Shown: positions 34,827-47,723, counted from the stretch's first letter. The stretch: DNA of 64,000 nt from Cladochytrium replicatum (GCA_025526935.1 JAHLKD010000023.1:1-64000), one strand, 5' to 3'. Numbers and translations: made by a program. The notes: a model not told the origin generated them from the sequence alone.

Positions 34827-36068
34827 CTACCTTTCTCCTGAAGTGCTGTTGAAGCGACGAATCCGTATCTTGATACTGTTTCCGGCAAATTTTCTTGATG
34901 CTTGCTTCCTATGCTGCTCAAGGGTCACTCCGAACTTATCTTGACCTATTGCATTCTGGACACTCGTTGAGCTAGCAGCTGCTTTTAAAACAGGCTTTAT
35001 GTGCATACCAAACCTGATCCTGATTTGAAGATATACTCTGCGCACATTTGGTCGCAGATTCGTGCTCTGATTTCATTCTCCATGTTTGTCTCGCATTTCA
35101 TTGATTAGCAATTTGCTTTCAAGAGAGACATCAATAATTACAGTAAAATTCTTTGTCACTTCAAACCACTCTGCTGCAAGCACCCCATCTTCAATGACGG
35201 GCAATCTCTATTCAATGGACTTACATGTTTTGCGCATCTCGCGGCAATGAAACGTGATCAACCAGGAAAACAAGCTGCTGGCCTTGGTTGAGCTGAACGA
35301 AATCATTGAATCAACTGCATTTCGTGGCCAGTTCTTCAGAAACTGTCGAAAAGCCTGAGCAACGCGAAGGCATTCTGCGCACAGAAGCTCCATGTTAAAA
35401 ACTAGCATATCTGTTCGCTATATGGGTTATCCTTTGGGTTGTCTTTTTTCTCTTTGATCTGAGAGTTTTTTTGTCAATCCCTCTTCGTTTATATTTATGG
35501 ACTAGTATTCCATGTATTTATTTCCATGTTTGGCAGGTTCTGTCTGGAGTGATGGTGGCATTTAGTGGGGGGATGTAGTGTGGCTTGGTCCTTTGAGTTG
35601 ATGTGACCATTGTCTTTCACCACAAGTATGCCCACACGCACTGTTCACTTGAATATAGGAGTTGATGTGACCAATGTCTTTGACCACAGCATTCCCTCCT
35701 TGCCTGACCAGCTTTGGTGGTGTACAGCCTGCCTGATTATTAGGCATATACACACACCTGGGAGAACAGGTACTGGGCCAAGAGATGGAACGTGGAGCTG
35801 TTGTGCTAGCTACAGTACAGCTAAAACGCCCTACCGCTGCCAGGAGAAGCCCTTGGTTTTTAACACTCCACTGAAGATGAATAGCTTGCAGGCGGTGAGT
35901 GTCCACGGTCCTGGAAGTCATGCAGCGACAAAAGATCTCTTCTTGTTGCTCGTCCTGGATACTGCAGCTGGCCATTTTGAGTTCACCAAGATTTGAGAGC
36001 GGCTCAATTTTTGCAGTTCCCCTCAATTCAGAATGTGGATTGTCCCCTTTGACCGTTAATGAAAGCAA
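34827..36068 (-). pseudogene. Decayed gene interrupted by a MITE
   Basis: Several minus-strand protein-like segments (36068-35866, about 35390-35208, and 35200-34827) line up in order but in different frames, with a 473-bp MITE between the first two. When the insertion and one target duplicate are ignored, open text continues across the site (for example SVELLCAECLRVAQAF downstream of the insertion). The protein is not recognised. It looks like the wreck of a repeat-associated or lineage-specific gene. Confidence 0.45.
35393..35865. mobile_element. MITE copy 2 (same family, inverted; target duplication CTCCA)
   Basis: 473 bp with the same 10-bp terminal inverted repeats (TGTTAAAAAC at the left, GTTTTTAACA at the right) and high internal identity to the reverse complement of 4627-5101. 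Flanking direct repeats CTCCA lie at 35388-35392 and 35866-35870. The internal duplicated block of copy 1 is present too. No coding capacity. Confidence 0.93.
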
Positions 36069-36996
36069 AGGGCAGTGGGGTGCGTGATGATTTTCATCTG
36101 CAGATTTTGCACAAGTGGTTTCCTTGGCTGCCAGCAGGGATTAAACTGCGAGTTCCTAAATTGCTGGCATGCTAGCGCCTACCGGAATTGCGAAGAGTTG
36201 TGATTGTCAAAAAGCAGGAAGGCATTGTGGTTGCCCCTGAGTTGTGAGGAGTTGTGCTTGTCCCAGAGAAGCGTTGTTTGTGTCATAGAATTGGTGGGTG
36301 TTGCTCCAGCAATGGAGCTCCCTGGAGTTGAGCGAGCACCTAAGCTTCCAGGCAGTCGTCAACCACAAATTTGTTTGGCATTCCCTGAGCCCCTATGTTG
36401 TTCCCTATACTGCTGATGAGTTGTGGTGAATTGCCGTTGTGGGAGTAGGGTATACTCCGTTACTTTGTGGTTGAGTAGAGTCGATCCTGAGACTCAAATA
36501 CTCCATTCAACCATCAAACATACCTTTTATACAGATACAGTTTGATTACTAAACTACTGTTCACAATAAGTAAGCATTACTCTGACTACTAAATAGTGCT
36601 TCAATCAAACAATGGATTCCTTATTCCCAATTGCAAACAAAGAGTACACTTGGATTGATATGATACGTAATATAAGTAACATTTACTGTAACATCATAGA
36701 AGACACATAAGTACTCGTTCTCACCATCATAGATACATATTACTCTTCTGAGTAAATGATTGTGATCGCCTTAACAATTATTATAACCAACAGGTCTCTC
36801 TGCATCCCGCATTGAGAACTCCTGGACGTCTGCAGTCTATCGGTTATGTCGTAGCATGCTTTGTGTATGGTTGTTAAAGTGACTGTAGTAATAGAGTCCT
36901 ATACGTACTCAACCCGACAAGCGCAACCTCCAGAGGCACTAGAGTTTGCCAGAGTCCCAAATTGGTCACTTTGCCTGAAATTGCTACACCGGCGGG
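36069..36996. other. Accessory intergenic sequence
   Basis: No supportable gene. It contains a 7-bp-stem inverted repeat (GCCAGCA ... TGCTGGC, 36131-36169) and AT-rich sequence leading into the next mobile element. Confidence 0.35.
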
Positions 36997-38118
36997 CAGG
37001 GTCTGCCACGAGTCAAATCAAGTCAAATATTTTGCTATATTTTACTTGTGACCATTTGTGGCTCCCTTTGATTTGACTTGCCAGTCAAATGCCAGACACC
37101 CTATTTGACTCGCCAAATATTTGATGTACCATTCTGTAGGACCACTCATCAAACACTTTACAAATATTTGATTTGCCCAAATCTATTTAACAGATATTTG
37201 CCTATTTGATTTGTCAAGTATTTGCAGAATGTTTGCTATTCACCAAATATTTGGCAAATAGATATCATTTGGCAAATTACCTGCTAGATTTGCTCCTTTT
37301 GCACCTACCTACCCACATGCGCCAGAAGCAGTGTTGACACTGTCGTGCTGCAGACTTACCCTCTGATTTGTTGTCGAACTACTGATAAACCATGTTCTTC
37401 ATTTGTTCGCATTTGAATGCAAATGCTGTACTCAACCTCAACAACGCCCTCCATTTGCTTTTCTCGTTTATGTGGCTGTGGATACTCGATGAAAATCTTG
37501 TGTCAGTCACGACTCTGGCAGCATCTTGGGCCATGCCGAGTTCAGAAGTTGGTTCTGCTGCAGCAAAAGAGCCATGGTTATCAGCCTCCCCGTCACCCTC
37601 AACTGCTTGTGCTGGGCTTGACAACGATCTGCATGAAGTATTCGACTTGCGCCATTTACGATTGCGGGAGTTCTGGGTTTCCCTCTCACTGTCAAACAGT
37701 GAAGATGTTGATGAACTTTCATCAATATCCTCTGGTTCTTGTTCATTGTAGAGGTTGCCCTTAGGTTGTTGTTGTTTCGATCTCTTTGACCTGTATCCTA
37801 GGTAAGTCAAGTATCATTAGAAGCCTGAAATTCCTACTCACCTCCTTTTTAATTTTGGCTGTGCTTGATGTCTACCTCAAATTGCAAGAACAATCAATGA
37901 AGGTCCAAATTACAGCACAAACTGTTTAAGGGGGAATCTTTTGTGTGTAACAGTATTAATGTTGGGTGGGGGAGTCTGGAAACATATCACGACACACAAT
38001 ACTCGACAAATATTTGCCCAAGCCTTGCGGCCTATTTGGTACCATTTGTATTTGACTCGTGCAAAGAAGAAATAAAATTTGACAAATCAATAAACAATTT
38101 GACTCGTGGCAGACCCTG
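36997..38118. mobile_element. 1.1-kb element with 22-bp terminal inverted repeats (hAT-like, non-autonomous)
   Basis: Ends are perfect inverted repeats of 22 bp beginning CAGGGTCTGCCACGAG. The left end is followed by many CAAATATTTG-type palindromic motifs (37100-37280); related TTTG motifs precede the right end, the kind of subterminal repeats transposases bind. A CAGGG start is typical of hAT elements. No matching 8-bp target duplication is visible. One internal minus frame (37810-37379, 143 codons, Ser/Arg/Glu-rich) may be a transposase remnant. Superfamily is an inference. Confidence 0.75.
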
Positions 38119-39530
38119 GAAGTCGGAGTGAATGGATGCACGAAGGTTCTTGACCTATACGTCCATGTGTGAGCGCAATTCAATGAGGAATTTGTTATAG
38201 CTTTAGTTCTACATAGGATAGGGTGACGCCGTGGTAGTCCTTGTAACTGCGGAAGTTGGTGCAGCAGCCTGTCTTTACGTAGGAGCCAAAGTACCAGCGA
38301 CTGTTTTCGTCATGGTTGTGCTCAAACCAGCAGCTGCAAGCACTTTGCAATTTAAAACAAACAATCATCCTATCCCAAACAGCTTTATTTTACATTTTTC
38401 CAACACTCCATGTTTACCTGCGAGTACTGCTTGTTGATGAACATGCACGACCATTCGCTAGGACAATTCATTTCTCCCGTCTACCCCTACTGGCCCCACA
38501 CCACCGCGGACCTCTGGGCAGCTGATGCACCCATAACAGACAAAGCGAAGTAGTCAGCAACAACTGGCGCATTGAAGTGTGAATGCACTTTGGTCGTGAA
38601 CGATTGCTGTATATAAAGCTTGCACTGGTGCAAGCGTGGTGCTGTTTGACCTCGTGATAAAGCAAATATAGAGAGATACCTTGGTTTACTGAGCTTTTGG
38701 AGGGCAGCATTATGAGACTGGCTAAGTGATGAACACAAAAGTTGCTGGATTTCAGAGCTGGTCTGATATTCTTCTGAGGCAATACTTGGATTTGTTGCCT
38801 CCACACAGCACACGGTAATCAGCATGCACATGGGCAACTTTATCCATGAATCATGAGTAACCCTTTGAAATATCTTGGGATGAACTAACAGGAATCCTCT
38901 TTAATAAACATTACAGTGCTTTCCTAGAATAAAATAAGGTAGGAGTAGTAGAGAGATACTGGTCAATAGGGTGACAAATATGGAAACACCAAAATTGTGA
39001 GGGACATAAGGATTCAACTGGGTGATTTTTCAATGTCTATTTCTTCTCATTCTTTCCCTTTTTCTCCTTCCCGCCTTAATCCTAAGTTTGGATCATGCTA
39101 GGAAATTGTGGGTACTCCATTCCCACCATAATGCACCATTTGGTTCTTGATGTCCTTGCGGACTCTGAAGCCCCTCCATAACGAGAGAGTGTGATGGTGA
39201 CTTTTGGTTACATTTGAGCCGGACATGGAAGAAATGTGAACTTTCACAATTTTAACAAAACATAAATAAAATATAAGAAAAGGCCTTTAATAATAACGGA
39301 TGGACTCATGCTCCAATATCAGTTAGTTGCAACCACCATCATCAACATAACATTTGTGTATGTAATAATTCGCATTGATTCTATTCAATTCATTTTCAAT
39401 ATTTCATATCATTTCATTTCAATTCATTTTCGTTTCTTTTCTTTCTTTCGACTTGATTCGCTTTCTCGGTGTTTTCTTTCTCCAATTATCTCTCCTCCAC
39501 CTCCATTGTACCATTAGGTGCCCAATCGAC
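38119..39530. other. Accessory intergenic region before the sterol-transporter gene
   Basis: 1.4 kb. A minus frame at 38837-38487 (116 codons) has some protein-like composition but no recognisable family and no introns or context to support it. The last about 250 bp is a pyrimidine-rich leader of the downstream gene. Confidence 0.4.
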
Positions 39531-42500
39531 ATGTCCGACGACGCAGATGCGTGCATCTCCCGCTCACTGAATGCCGACGACCTCCCGTCCGCAAATCATC
39601 TCCCCTCGCCTGAATCGAATCCCGATTCTGCCATGAGTGGCACGGTCGCCCTGCCTTCTGCTCCCGTCGCTTGCCGGCCCCCATCTGTACATGCAAATCG
39701 CTCTGAATCAATGCCCGAAAGCAATCTGTCGTCGACTTCTGATCCCTCCTCTGCCCCTTCCGACCGCACCGTCCCAATCCGTCGCTCCTCGCTCCGTACC
39801 CACGTCGATTCACCTCACCAACCCACCTCTTCCTCCTTCCGCTCATCGTTACTCTCGACAGCCCCAATCCTTTCTATTCCGCTCGACGACGTCCACCACC
39901 ACCCTCTCCAACTGGACACCGATTCAGACGAAAACTCGGATGCAATCACCGCAATCCCTGTCTCTCGACTCCGATCCACCTCAGACGCATCAGCTCCAAC
40001 TTCCCCTCCCATCCCCGTCCCTTCTCGTCGTCAATCTCACGCTGTCTACGACACAATCGCGTCTGATCGTCACATCCGTCGCGCTTCGTCTCTCAATACA
40101 ATCACTCCAAACAGCACCCTGTCTCGACACTTCAAAGCACTTTCTGATGCTTCTACTATTCCCCCACCGTCACCACAAGATTCAAATATGCCTACTGTTG
40201 TGTCACCCTCTTCTTCCCATCTGCCACCTCTCGACCTTTCTCGTCCATTAACGCTCTTATCTACCTCGCGCGGTGACGCATTCTCTCCTGAAAGATCAAC
40301 CATATCAGAGTTTCCGAATCCAGCCCTTTTCAAACCGAGATCCATGAGCTCGGCTTCCAGAGATGACCATGTGGATAACCCGGTCACTGAATCGGAGAAT
40401 GATGCAAAGGACAATGTACCCAGCAATGGAACACCCCCGGCAGAAAATCAAAATTGGACCTTCGCACACAAGAGGAGAAATGCCGAATTTCACGAAATCT
40501 TTTCGAAATTGCCCAAGGAAGATCACTTGATCGATGGTTAGTTGGGAAGGAATGAGAGAAGGTGAAAGCAATATGAAATGGTTCAGAGATCCATAAATAT
40601 TTGAAGAGGGGTGAATCGTCAGAAATCGATATCTTGACGATTTTTGCTAATCTGGAGTCATATTTCTAGACTTTGCATGCAATCTGCAGAAAGAACCGCC
40701 GGCGCAGGGAAGATTGTACGTATCTGAACGACATATCAGTTTCTCGACGAAAATCTTGTGGGTTCAGGCGGTGAGTTTCGGATATTTGCAGGGCATTCCC
40801 ATGATCTAATTTTGTGCTTGAATAGCACCAAGTTTCTATTCCCTTTCCCGAAGTCTTGACATTGGAAAAGCGGAACGGGCCATCTGGGACAATCGAAATA
40901 TCCACAATCGCCACCAAGGTACTAGTTGTCGAAACCTTTATCTTTATATTCTCTAATCAGTTGTTTCTACTTTAGTTTACATTTTCTGGCTTTGTCAACA
41001 GTGACAGCGTCGTAGGTTCCAACCCAGCTCTGAAAATTGGAATTTAAAGACTCATTTGCCGTATCTTAATAGTATGACATGCTCCGGACGATATGGACTC
41101 AGATGGGGCCAAAGCAAAACATTAAACTTACAACATTCCGCAAATCCGTCGTCCCTTCGAAAAGATCGACATCTCCCGTTCCATCCATAACTCGAGGCGG
41201 CTCCGCAACCCCTGCACCAAGCATTGGCAGCACCACTTTTAGCACAAAAAGCAAATCCAGCTCCAAAAAATGCCCCCACATCGAAGATGCACAGTGTGAT
41301 GTATGTGCTTCGGCTAGCGGAACCGAAGAGGATGGAATGGTTTCGGAATCGTCGGTGCTGGTGGACAGTACGAGCTTGTCGGACACCAGTAGTAGCCTGG
41401 ATACCACCGAAATCCGTGATGATGACTTGGACGATGATGACGACACAAAGAACGAAGTGGAAGCCTATATTTACGAGGCTGTGAAGAATGAGCTGACGCA
41501 GGCTGCGAAACTCGAGGAGGAGGAGCAGATGCGGGAGATGAGCGTCGAGGTCGTGAAGAGCGTTGTTGTCGAAGAGGAAAAATCTGAGGAGACCGAGGTT
41601 ATGAAAATGCAGGACGAGGTGGTGAAAGTCGAGGATGATGAGGACGTGCACAGGGACACGCAAAGCGAACAGCAGTTGACTGTGACAGCAGCATCCGTGG
41701 ACCGCGTGAAAGCGGCTGAAAAGAAGCTTACAAACCGACTTTCGGCGGGTTCGCTTGCGTCGCTGTTCACTGGGATGTCGACGAACTCCTTGCTTTCTAA
41801 CACGTCAAGCGGTTCCAGTGGCATCGCTCGAAATGTTGGCGGTTTAGTCGGAGATGCGATCGAGGGGCCGAGCGCAGGTGCGAGTCCGGCGAGCGTGACG
41901 AAACCGGATCCGAGCGGGGCTGTGCGAAATTTCCTTGCGTCGTTGGGGATGCAGCAAGTTAGCGGGAGTGGGAATGGCAGTGCGGAAGACGGCAAGGCGA
42001 CACCACCAAAATCGCCGGCGACCACCAAAATGCCGACCCTCGCAATCGACTCACCCATGTCCAAAACGCCGAACGTGAGTCAGCCGAATTCGAATACAGG
42101 TTCCGCGACGACAACAAGCGCCAGCGGAGGCGAGGAAGGGACGCCCGAGCGGGCACGGAGCATGGCAGCTGCTGAAGCGCCCCCGCTTGGACTTGCAGAG
42201 ATCGCAGCAGCGGTTGCGGCAGGGAGCGGAGCTCTTTCTCCTGTTGGGATCGCGAACCCGAGTGACGGAGGGTACGACACGGACAACTCGCTCGTGATAA
42301 CGACAACCGTGACCTCGCACCCGCACATTATCCACCAGCCGCACCAAGTTCGACGTGGATCCGCGGCGTCAGTCTTTGGTTCCCTGACTCACGTGGGTAC
42401 GAAGCACGGCGCTGGTGAAGACGATGCAGAGGCAAAGCAGAAGCGGAGGAAGAAGAGGAGGGCAAAAGTCGGGAGGATTGTTGCTACTGGGAAGTGTGGG

Positions 42501-43875
42501 TGTGAGGACACGCATAAGAAGATGGTTGGGGTTATGGATGTGACTGTGCCGGGGTCGATGGAGGCGGTTTGGGCGTTGCTGTATGGAGACCGGCCGCTCG
42601 TCGGGAGCTTTTACAGGAGCTTTTTGGAGAAGCGCAAGATCAAAGGTGAGCTTTGGGGTGTCATAGCCATTTTGCTTTTTAAAGTTGACAATGATTGTTT
42701 TTTAGACACTAGGTCGACTTCATGGGCTGACCCATCTCCTGGTCCCCAGGACAGCGATATCACCGACATCCCCGAGGGTCCCGAGAAGGATCACAAGTAC
42801 CTCGGCAGTCTTGCCGTAGGCACTGTCCGACGGCAGGAGTACCTAATGCCGGTAAGCAACCCCATCGGCCCGAAAGCAGTGATGTGCAAGGTGCGTGAAG
42901 AGCTTCTCAAGTACATGCCGGGCAACAATGTGTGTGTTCGCTCGACGAGCCAGACGCCCGACGCGCCGAGCGGGTCGAGTTTCGCGACAAACTTGCGGTG
43001 CTGTATGATTTCGGACCCTGGGTCGAATGGGAAGGCGACTCGGCTGCGGGTTTCTTGCGAGGTTGAGTGGTTCAAGGGCTCTTGGCTAAAAAGTAAGCCA
43101 ACAAAGCACATAAAGAATTGGTGTAGTTGGGATAGCTTATATTGGGTGCTTGCTGTTTAAAGTGGCGATCGACCAGGCTGCACCGCAAGGGATCCGATCT
43201 CACCAACACGATCTGCTCAACGTTCTGAAAGCATATCTGACGACCCAGGGCTCGGCGGTCGAATCCCGAGTCGCGAAGCATCTCCCCGCGATCGCCGAGG
43301 AGGACGAGACCGACGATGACGAAGACGACGACGGCACGGGTCTCGGCGTGTCCGACCCTAGCGCGAGTCTCCGTGTCGGCGCGACGCAGCTGCAGAGGAC
43401 CAAAGACCCGTTGTTCCACCCCCTCGCGGAGGAAGTCGAGCGACTCGGGAAGCACGGGCGACGGAACGAGGACGACGTGGGTGTTGAAGACGAGGTAGAG
43501 GCGTTGTTGCAGAACGGGGTGATAAGGCGGGGACGGTGGGGTTTGCGGAGGGGGAATACCGGGAAAGGGTCGAACGCGCCGACGCGGTCGTCGTCGCTCG
43601 GGAGGCCGAACACACCGACGTCGCCGACAATTGGAAGGGTTGGAGTTGGGGGTGGTGGAGGAGGGTGGGGCTGGGAAGCTGTTGGGGTGTGGGTGGTGAT
43701 TGTGGTTGTGATTGTGGTTTTGTGCGGGGTGATGTGGATGATGGTGTGGATGGGGATGCTGGTTGTGAAGATGGAGGAACGGATGAGGGTGCTTGAGGGA
43801 CTTGTTAGGGAGCAGACGGGGTTGATGAGGGGGATGGTGGGTGGTCGGGGATTGTGGAGGGGGGAGTTTGAGTGA
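39531..43875 (+). CDS. LAM/Ysp2-type sterol transporter: GRAM and VASt domains, C-terminal TM
   Basis: Lipid-transfer protein anchored in the ER at membrane contact sites, predicted to move sterols via the VASt (StART-like) domain. Exons 39531-40536, 40670-40770, 40826-40918, 40976-41011, 41073-42645, 42706-43092 and 43163-43875 give 1302 aa in frame. A long Ser/Pro-rich N-terminal region precedes a GRAM domain built across four exons: FHEIFSKLPKEDHLID, DFACNLQKEPPAQGRLYVSE, HISFSTKILW, FTFSGFVNSDS, YDMLRTIW. An acidic disordered linker follows, then VASt (KMVGVMDVTVPGSMEAVW, LLYGDRPLVGSFYRSFLE, RCCMISD, RLRVSCEVEWFKGSWLK). One strong hydrophobic helix near the C terminus (VWVVIVVVIVVLCGVMWMMV) is the ER anchor. 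The GRAM domain is visible only after splicing, which supports the model. Paralogs: GRAMD1/Aster in animals, Lam/Ysp2 in yeast. Confidence 0.9.
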
Positions 43876-44573
43876 GAAAGAAGAATATTGTTAGTAAAAG
43901 GAAGAGAAACCCTTGCAGTTGATTCTCGCTTATTGTGGTTGCTTTTTGTTTTTGTTTTGGTGTAAAGTTGTTATTAAAAAAATAAGCTTTCATGTGTTGT
44001 TGCGCAGGTCATGGTTGTGAGAAAGCCGAGTTCTGTTACAGCCCCCAGAAAGGTTTTATGGTGGGTAAACTCCGTTCGGCATTGATGATAATCCCCGGGC
44101 ACACAAATGGGATCTGAAAAAACAATCAGGTTGCGTTCAATTGCTTCTTTGTCACTGAAACTTTGATTTTGTCCTGTTCTGGTCAGGTGATTGATTTTCC
44201 ACCGAAAGGTGGCGCTTGGTGAAGCAATATGATATTTTGGGTCGAGGTTCGCCTTTTCTGCAGCTTGAGAAAGAATATACCATATACCACATCTAGTGAA
44301 GGAATTGTTTGTGGAGACTGGAACTGTTTTGCTGGGTTAGATTGATCACCACAGCCCCAGCGATGAGCCATGTCCCTTTACCCTGTAGTTCACTTGGATA
44401 TAGAATTTAGAATGTTCACAATAGTTGCCAAGACGGGCCTCATTCCTTTATTGCCAAGACATCGCACACCCAAAAAAATTTGTGCCAGCAAAATATTGTC
44501 GCCATCCACCAAAAGTCGCCGTCACATTTAAACGTCCAAGATCGCTCGGTCAGTTCATCACAATCCGTCCATA
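43876..44573. other. Intergenic
   Basis: About 700 bp; no supportable gene. Confidence 0.45.
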
Positions 44574-45050
44574 ATGGAAGCGAAAACCAGCGCTCCTCAG
44601 TATCATTCCGACCCTCACATCCCCATGCAACCATTTCAATCGTCTGCACCACCACCCACATACAACCCAGCGGATCCCTACTTTCCCACTGCCAACCCCA
44701 ACCCCACAGTGCCCGCACCAGTCCCCCAGTCCCACTACTGGGACAACGCCGTCTTCTCCGCGGCCATATTCCTCGGCCTCATCTTTGGCTTTGTCGCCCG
44801 TTTCGGTGCCTACACCTTCAAAAGCTCCAAAATCATCAGCTACTTTGGCGGCGTGGCGATCGGGAGCGCGATTGCGGGTGTCGCACTCACGACCTATGGA
44901 ATATATGCGAGAGTCACGACTCTGTATTGGAGGTACTACTACTATCCCATTGCAATCGGGGTTCTGGATTTGATCACGGCAGCGTTCTGTGCCTCAAAGT
45001 ATTTTGGCATGAAGAACGGGTGGCTGAAGGGAAACGGTGCGGCTACATGA
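44574..45050 (+). CDS. Small tetraspan-like membrane protein, paralog 1 of 3
   Basis: 158 aa in a single exon. The N-terminal half is Pro/Tyr/Gln-rich and cytosolic-looking; the rest has three or four hydrophobic helices (AAIFLGLIFGFVARFG, ISYFGGVAIGSAIAGVAL, PIAIGVLDLITAAFCASKYF). It shares with the two downstream paralogs the order FGF-type helix 1, a KIISY/KISY turn, a glycine-rich helix 2 (AIGS/AIGL) and a GVLD/GVID motif in the last helix. Function unknown; no domain family recognised. Plasma-membrane or vacuolar location is a guess. Confidence 0.7.
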   Translation: MEAKTSAPQYHSDPHIPMQPFQSSAPPPTYNPADPYFPTANPNPTVPAPVPQSHYWDNAVFSAAIFLGLIFGFVARFGAYTFKSSKIISYFGGVAIGSAIAGVALTTYGIYARVTTLYWRYYYYPIAIGVLDLITAAFCASKYFGMKNGWLKGNGAAT

Positions 45051-47135
45051 GGTCGTCTTCAACTCGCGATGAGGGATTTGGTTGAAAGAAACTTTGATAT
45101 GTTTTTCTGCTCAAACAAGATGTTGAAGAAACGATCTATCATTCCGAAGGTTATTTGATTCAGTGAGGACTTTTCTTCTTGGTTGTGCAAGTTAAAGGAT
45201 CTTACACCATTATTTGCTCTCATTGTATACCATTGATGCATCTTTCCGTTGTTCCAACATGCTTAACATCCCAAAGGAAAGAGCTGAGTTTTGTTGAATA
45301 GATGGTTCTGAATTGATGATAGTCTGCTGACGTTTTGGTCTCTCTGCGCTATATAGTATATACACTACAAATCCTTTTTCTGCACTCTCTGCCGTACAAA
45401 CCCGCAATGAAACTGCGAGCTCCAGCATTTTGGTATTTATTTTAGGCTGGAGAGTTATTGTTGCATTGGTCAAGCCAATAGATTTGAACCCAAAATCAAA
45501 TCCGCAAGTAGGCCTGAGTCTATCTCAAGTTTCACTCATAATTAATAAGCTGTGTATTGCTTTCGCCTCTTACAGGTTGTTGCAAGCTGAAAGCACCTTT
45601 GAGCTAATCCAAGAACACGTTGGACTTTCAACCAGGCTGCGACAAGGCAGAGCAAAAGTAGGTGATCATCGGCATTGTCTTTGAAACAATAGCGTTCATT
45701 AGGTTCCTCAAGCATCGCATGGCACACAGCGTAGTGCATGAGTGGGCTGTGGAACAAGTGTCCAAACTCGTTTTTGCAGTTTGGTTGCAAGGAATGGCTT
45801 TCACAAAATATGCCAGGGGGAACAAAAGAACACAGTTGACAGATGCACAAGAAGTCCCTGAAACCAAGTCCATAAAAAAGACCCATCTCAAGAACATTGA
45901 AACACACAAAAACATTGAAATATACAAAAACAAGCTCAAGTTAAACAAAATGAATACACAAAGAATGAAAACATTTGACAGACACTATAAACACAAGTTT
46001 CCTACAAGAAAACGCTGAAACCGATCTAAATCTCAACACGCAGCCATTTGCATATTTACTATATTGTTTGTTTTCTTAATCAAAGGATTCTGTTTTGAGC
46101 ATAAACATGTTGATGCTGGCCAAAAACTCTGCAAACAGCAAGCTTTGTGTGACATATTTTGGGACAAAGCTTCATTATTGCATAGCTATATTATCTTGAA
46201 GAACAAAGAGGTCTGAAAGAAGAAAGAAAACATAAAAGTGGACAAAGAGATGTTTGTCCTCCATGTGGAACTTCACCTGCAGCACAAAGTTGTTGATGGT
46301 GAAATTCTGTCAAGGTCAAAAAGACTTGGTTATGCATTTATTAACTGCTTGGAAGCATTTATATTTTTCAATTCAAAGATCTTGAAGAAGAAAGAAGCAG
46401 AAAAGAAAAATGTAGAAGTAGACAAAAAGAATTGATGTGAAGTTCAAACTGATATGTAAGTAAAGCAGTTTAGAAATTGTACTGTTACAGACTTCATAAA
46501 GAGCAAAATTTGTAAAGGTCAAGACTACTATGCAGTATGTCACCCTACAAAACAACCACAGACTCAAAGTGACCAAACAAACATTGTTCCACATTTTTTA
46601 AGTAAGAATGGAGCAAAGCCAAACAAAGAATAGAGGGCATGGTGATGTGCCAGACAACTGGGAAAGAAGGAAGAAGACGACCATGATGAGCATGCACATG
46701 CCAGCAATGCCAAGCAAGCAGACCGAGGGACCTGGACAATGGTCATCCAATTATTTACAAATGGAAAGCAAATTTTTGCCTTAATTACATCAACATTCAA
46801 ACAAGGAAGATACAGAAGGAACAGATGGAGATAAAAGTACAATTTAGGGCCGCTGAGACTGGGATAGGTAGATCAGTCAAAAAATGCCGTGCAATGATTG
46901 TAGCTGGGCTAGTCACTAATTAAGCCTACAAAAACATTTAGAAATTATTTAAACAGTCCATTCCCAGGTGACAGAGTCCCGTCCCCAAGTCGGAGGTGGG
47001 TGGTAACATTCGTTGAGGTTACAGCCCGAATCACCGCCCCAAACCCAGCAACACACGTCGTTGACTTTCCCACGTCAAATTTTCATTCAAATGATGAGTT
47101 GAGCGCCGCCTTTGTGTTGTTTATGTTGTATTGCA
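45051..47135. other. 2-kb AT-rich insertion-like stretch between paralogs
   Basis: Plus frame 45662-46018 (118 codons) starts in a modest context and has a basic C-terminal half; minus frame 45907-45542 covers the same DNA. Neither matches a family I recognise. Many A/T runs and lack of splice-site context suggest decayed repeat sequence. Confidence 0.4.
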
Positions 47136-47723
47136 ATGGCCTCCAACGGCTCTGCTGGACGGCCCGGAAAGAACTTCTATCACGAACAGGAACACCACCA
47201 CCACACCTCCTTCCTTTCAACACCCAGCAAAACAGATGACACTGCCTATTCCGGAGAGCACCACCCAGCGTCGTCGTACAATGAGACACTCCCCCACTAC
47301 CCTCCGGAACCCACTCCCCATGTCGTCGACATTCCCGATAACAGGAAAAAACGCAGGCCCGCGCCGCCCAACAAAAACCTCTTCTCGCTCTCCCTCCCCG
47401 ACGCTCCCAAAGTCGCCCACGACACTCGCATCGTCACAATGGCTGCAGTATGCTCAGCAATTTTTGGATTCTCCACGCTGTTTGGCTGCTTTGCGTTCAC
47501 AAGGACGAAAAAGATCAGTTTCGCTGCAGGCTTGTCGATCGGACTTCCCCTCTCGGGCTTGCTGAATTTGGGAATCTTTGCACTCTTATATGTGGTCAAA
47601 CATACGACTTTGAAAGGGTGGGCGTTCTTTTTCGTAGTGAAAGGAGTGATTGATATCGTGGTGGGCGCGTGCACGGCAGGAGAGTACCTGCGATTGAAGA
47701 CTATGCCCCGGGAGGGAACGTAA
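47136..47723 (+). CDS. Small tetraspan-like membrane protein, paralog 2 of 3
   Basis: 195 aa, one exon from the ATG at 47136 (an upstream non-ATG extension was not used). Disordered N-terminal region with His and Pro runs (EQEHHHHTS), then SAIFGFSTLFGCFAF, KISFAAGLSIGLPLSGLL and GVIDIVVGACTAGEYLRLK. The same three-motif pattern identifies it as a paralog of the genes at 44574 and 48235. Function unknown. Confidence 0.75.
   Translation: MASNGSAGRPGKNFYHEQEHHHHTSFLSTPSKTDDTAYSGEHHPASSYNETLPHYPPEPTPHVVDIPDNRKKRRPAPPNKNLFSLSLPDAPKVAHDTRIVTMAAVCSAIFGFSTLFGCFAFTRTKKISFAAGLSIGLPLSGLLNLGIFALLYVVKHTTLKGWAFFFVVKGVIDIVVGACTAGEYLRLKTMPREGT

Noticed and set aside
36131-36169. tRNA-like hairpin GCCAGCA...TGCTGGC
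   Set aside because: Only 25 nt lie between the stem arms, too short for a tRNA body; kept only as an inverted repeat.
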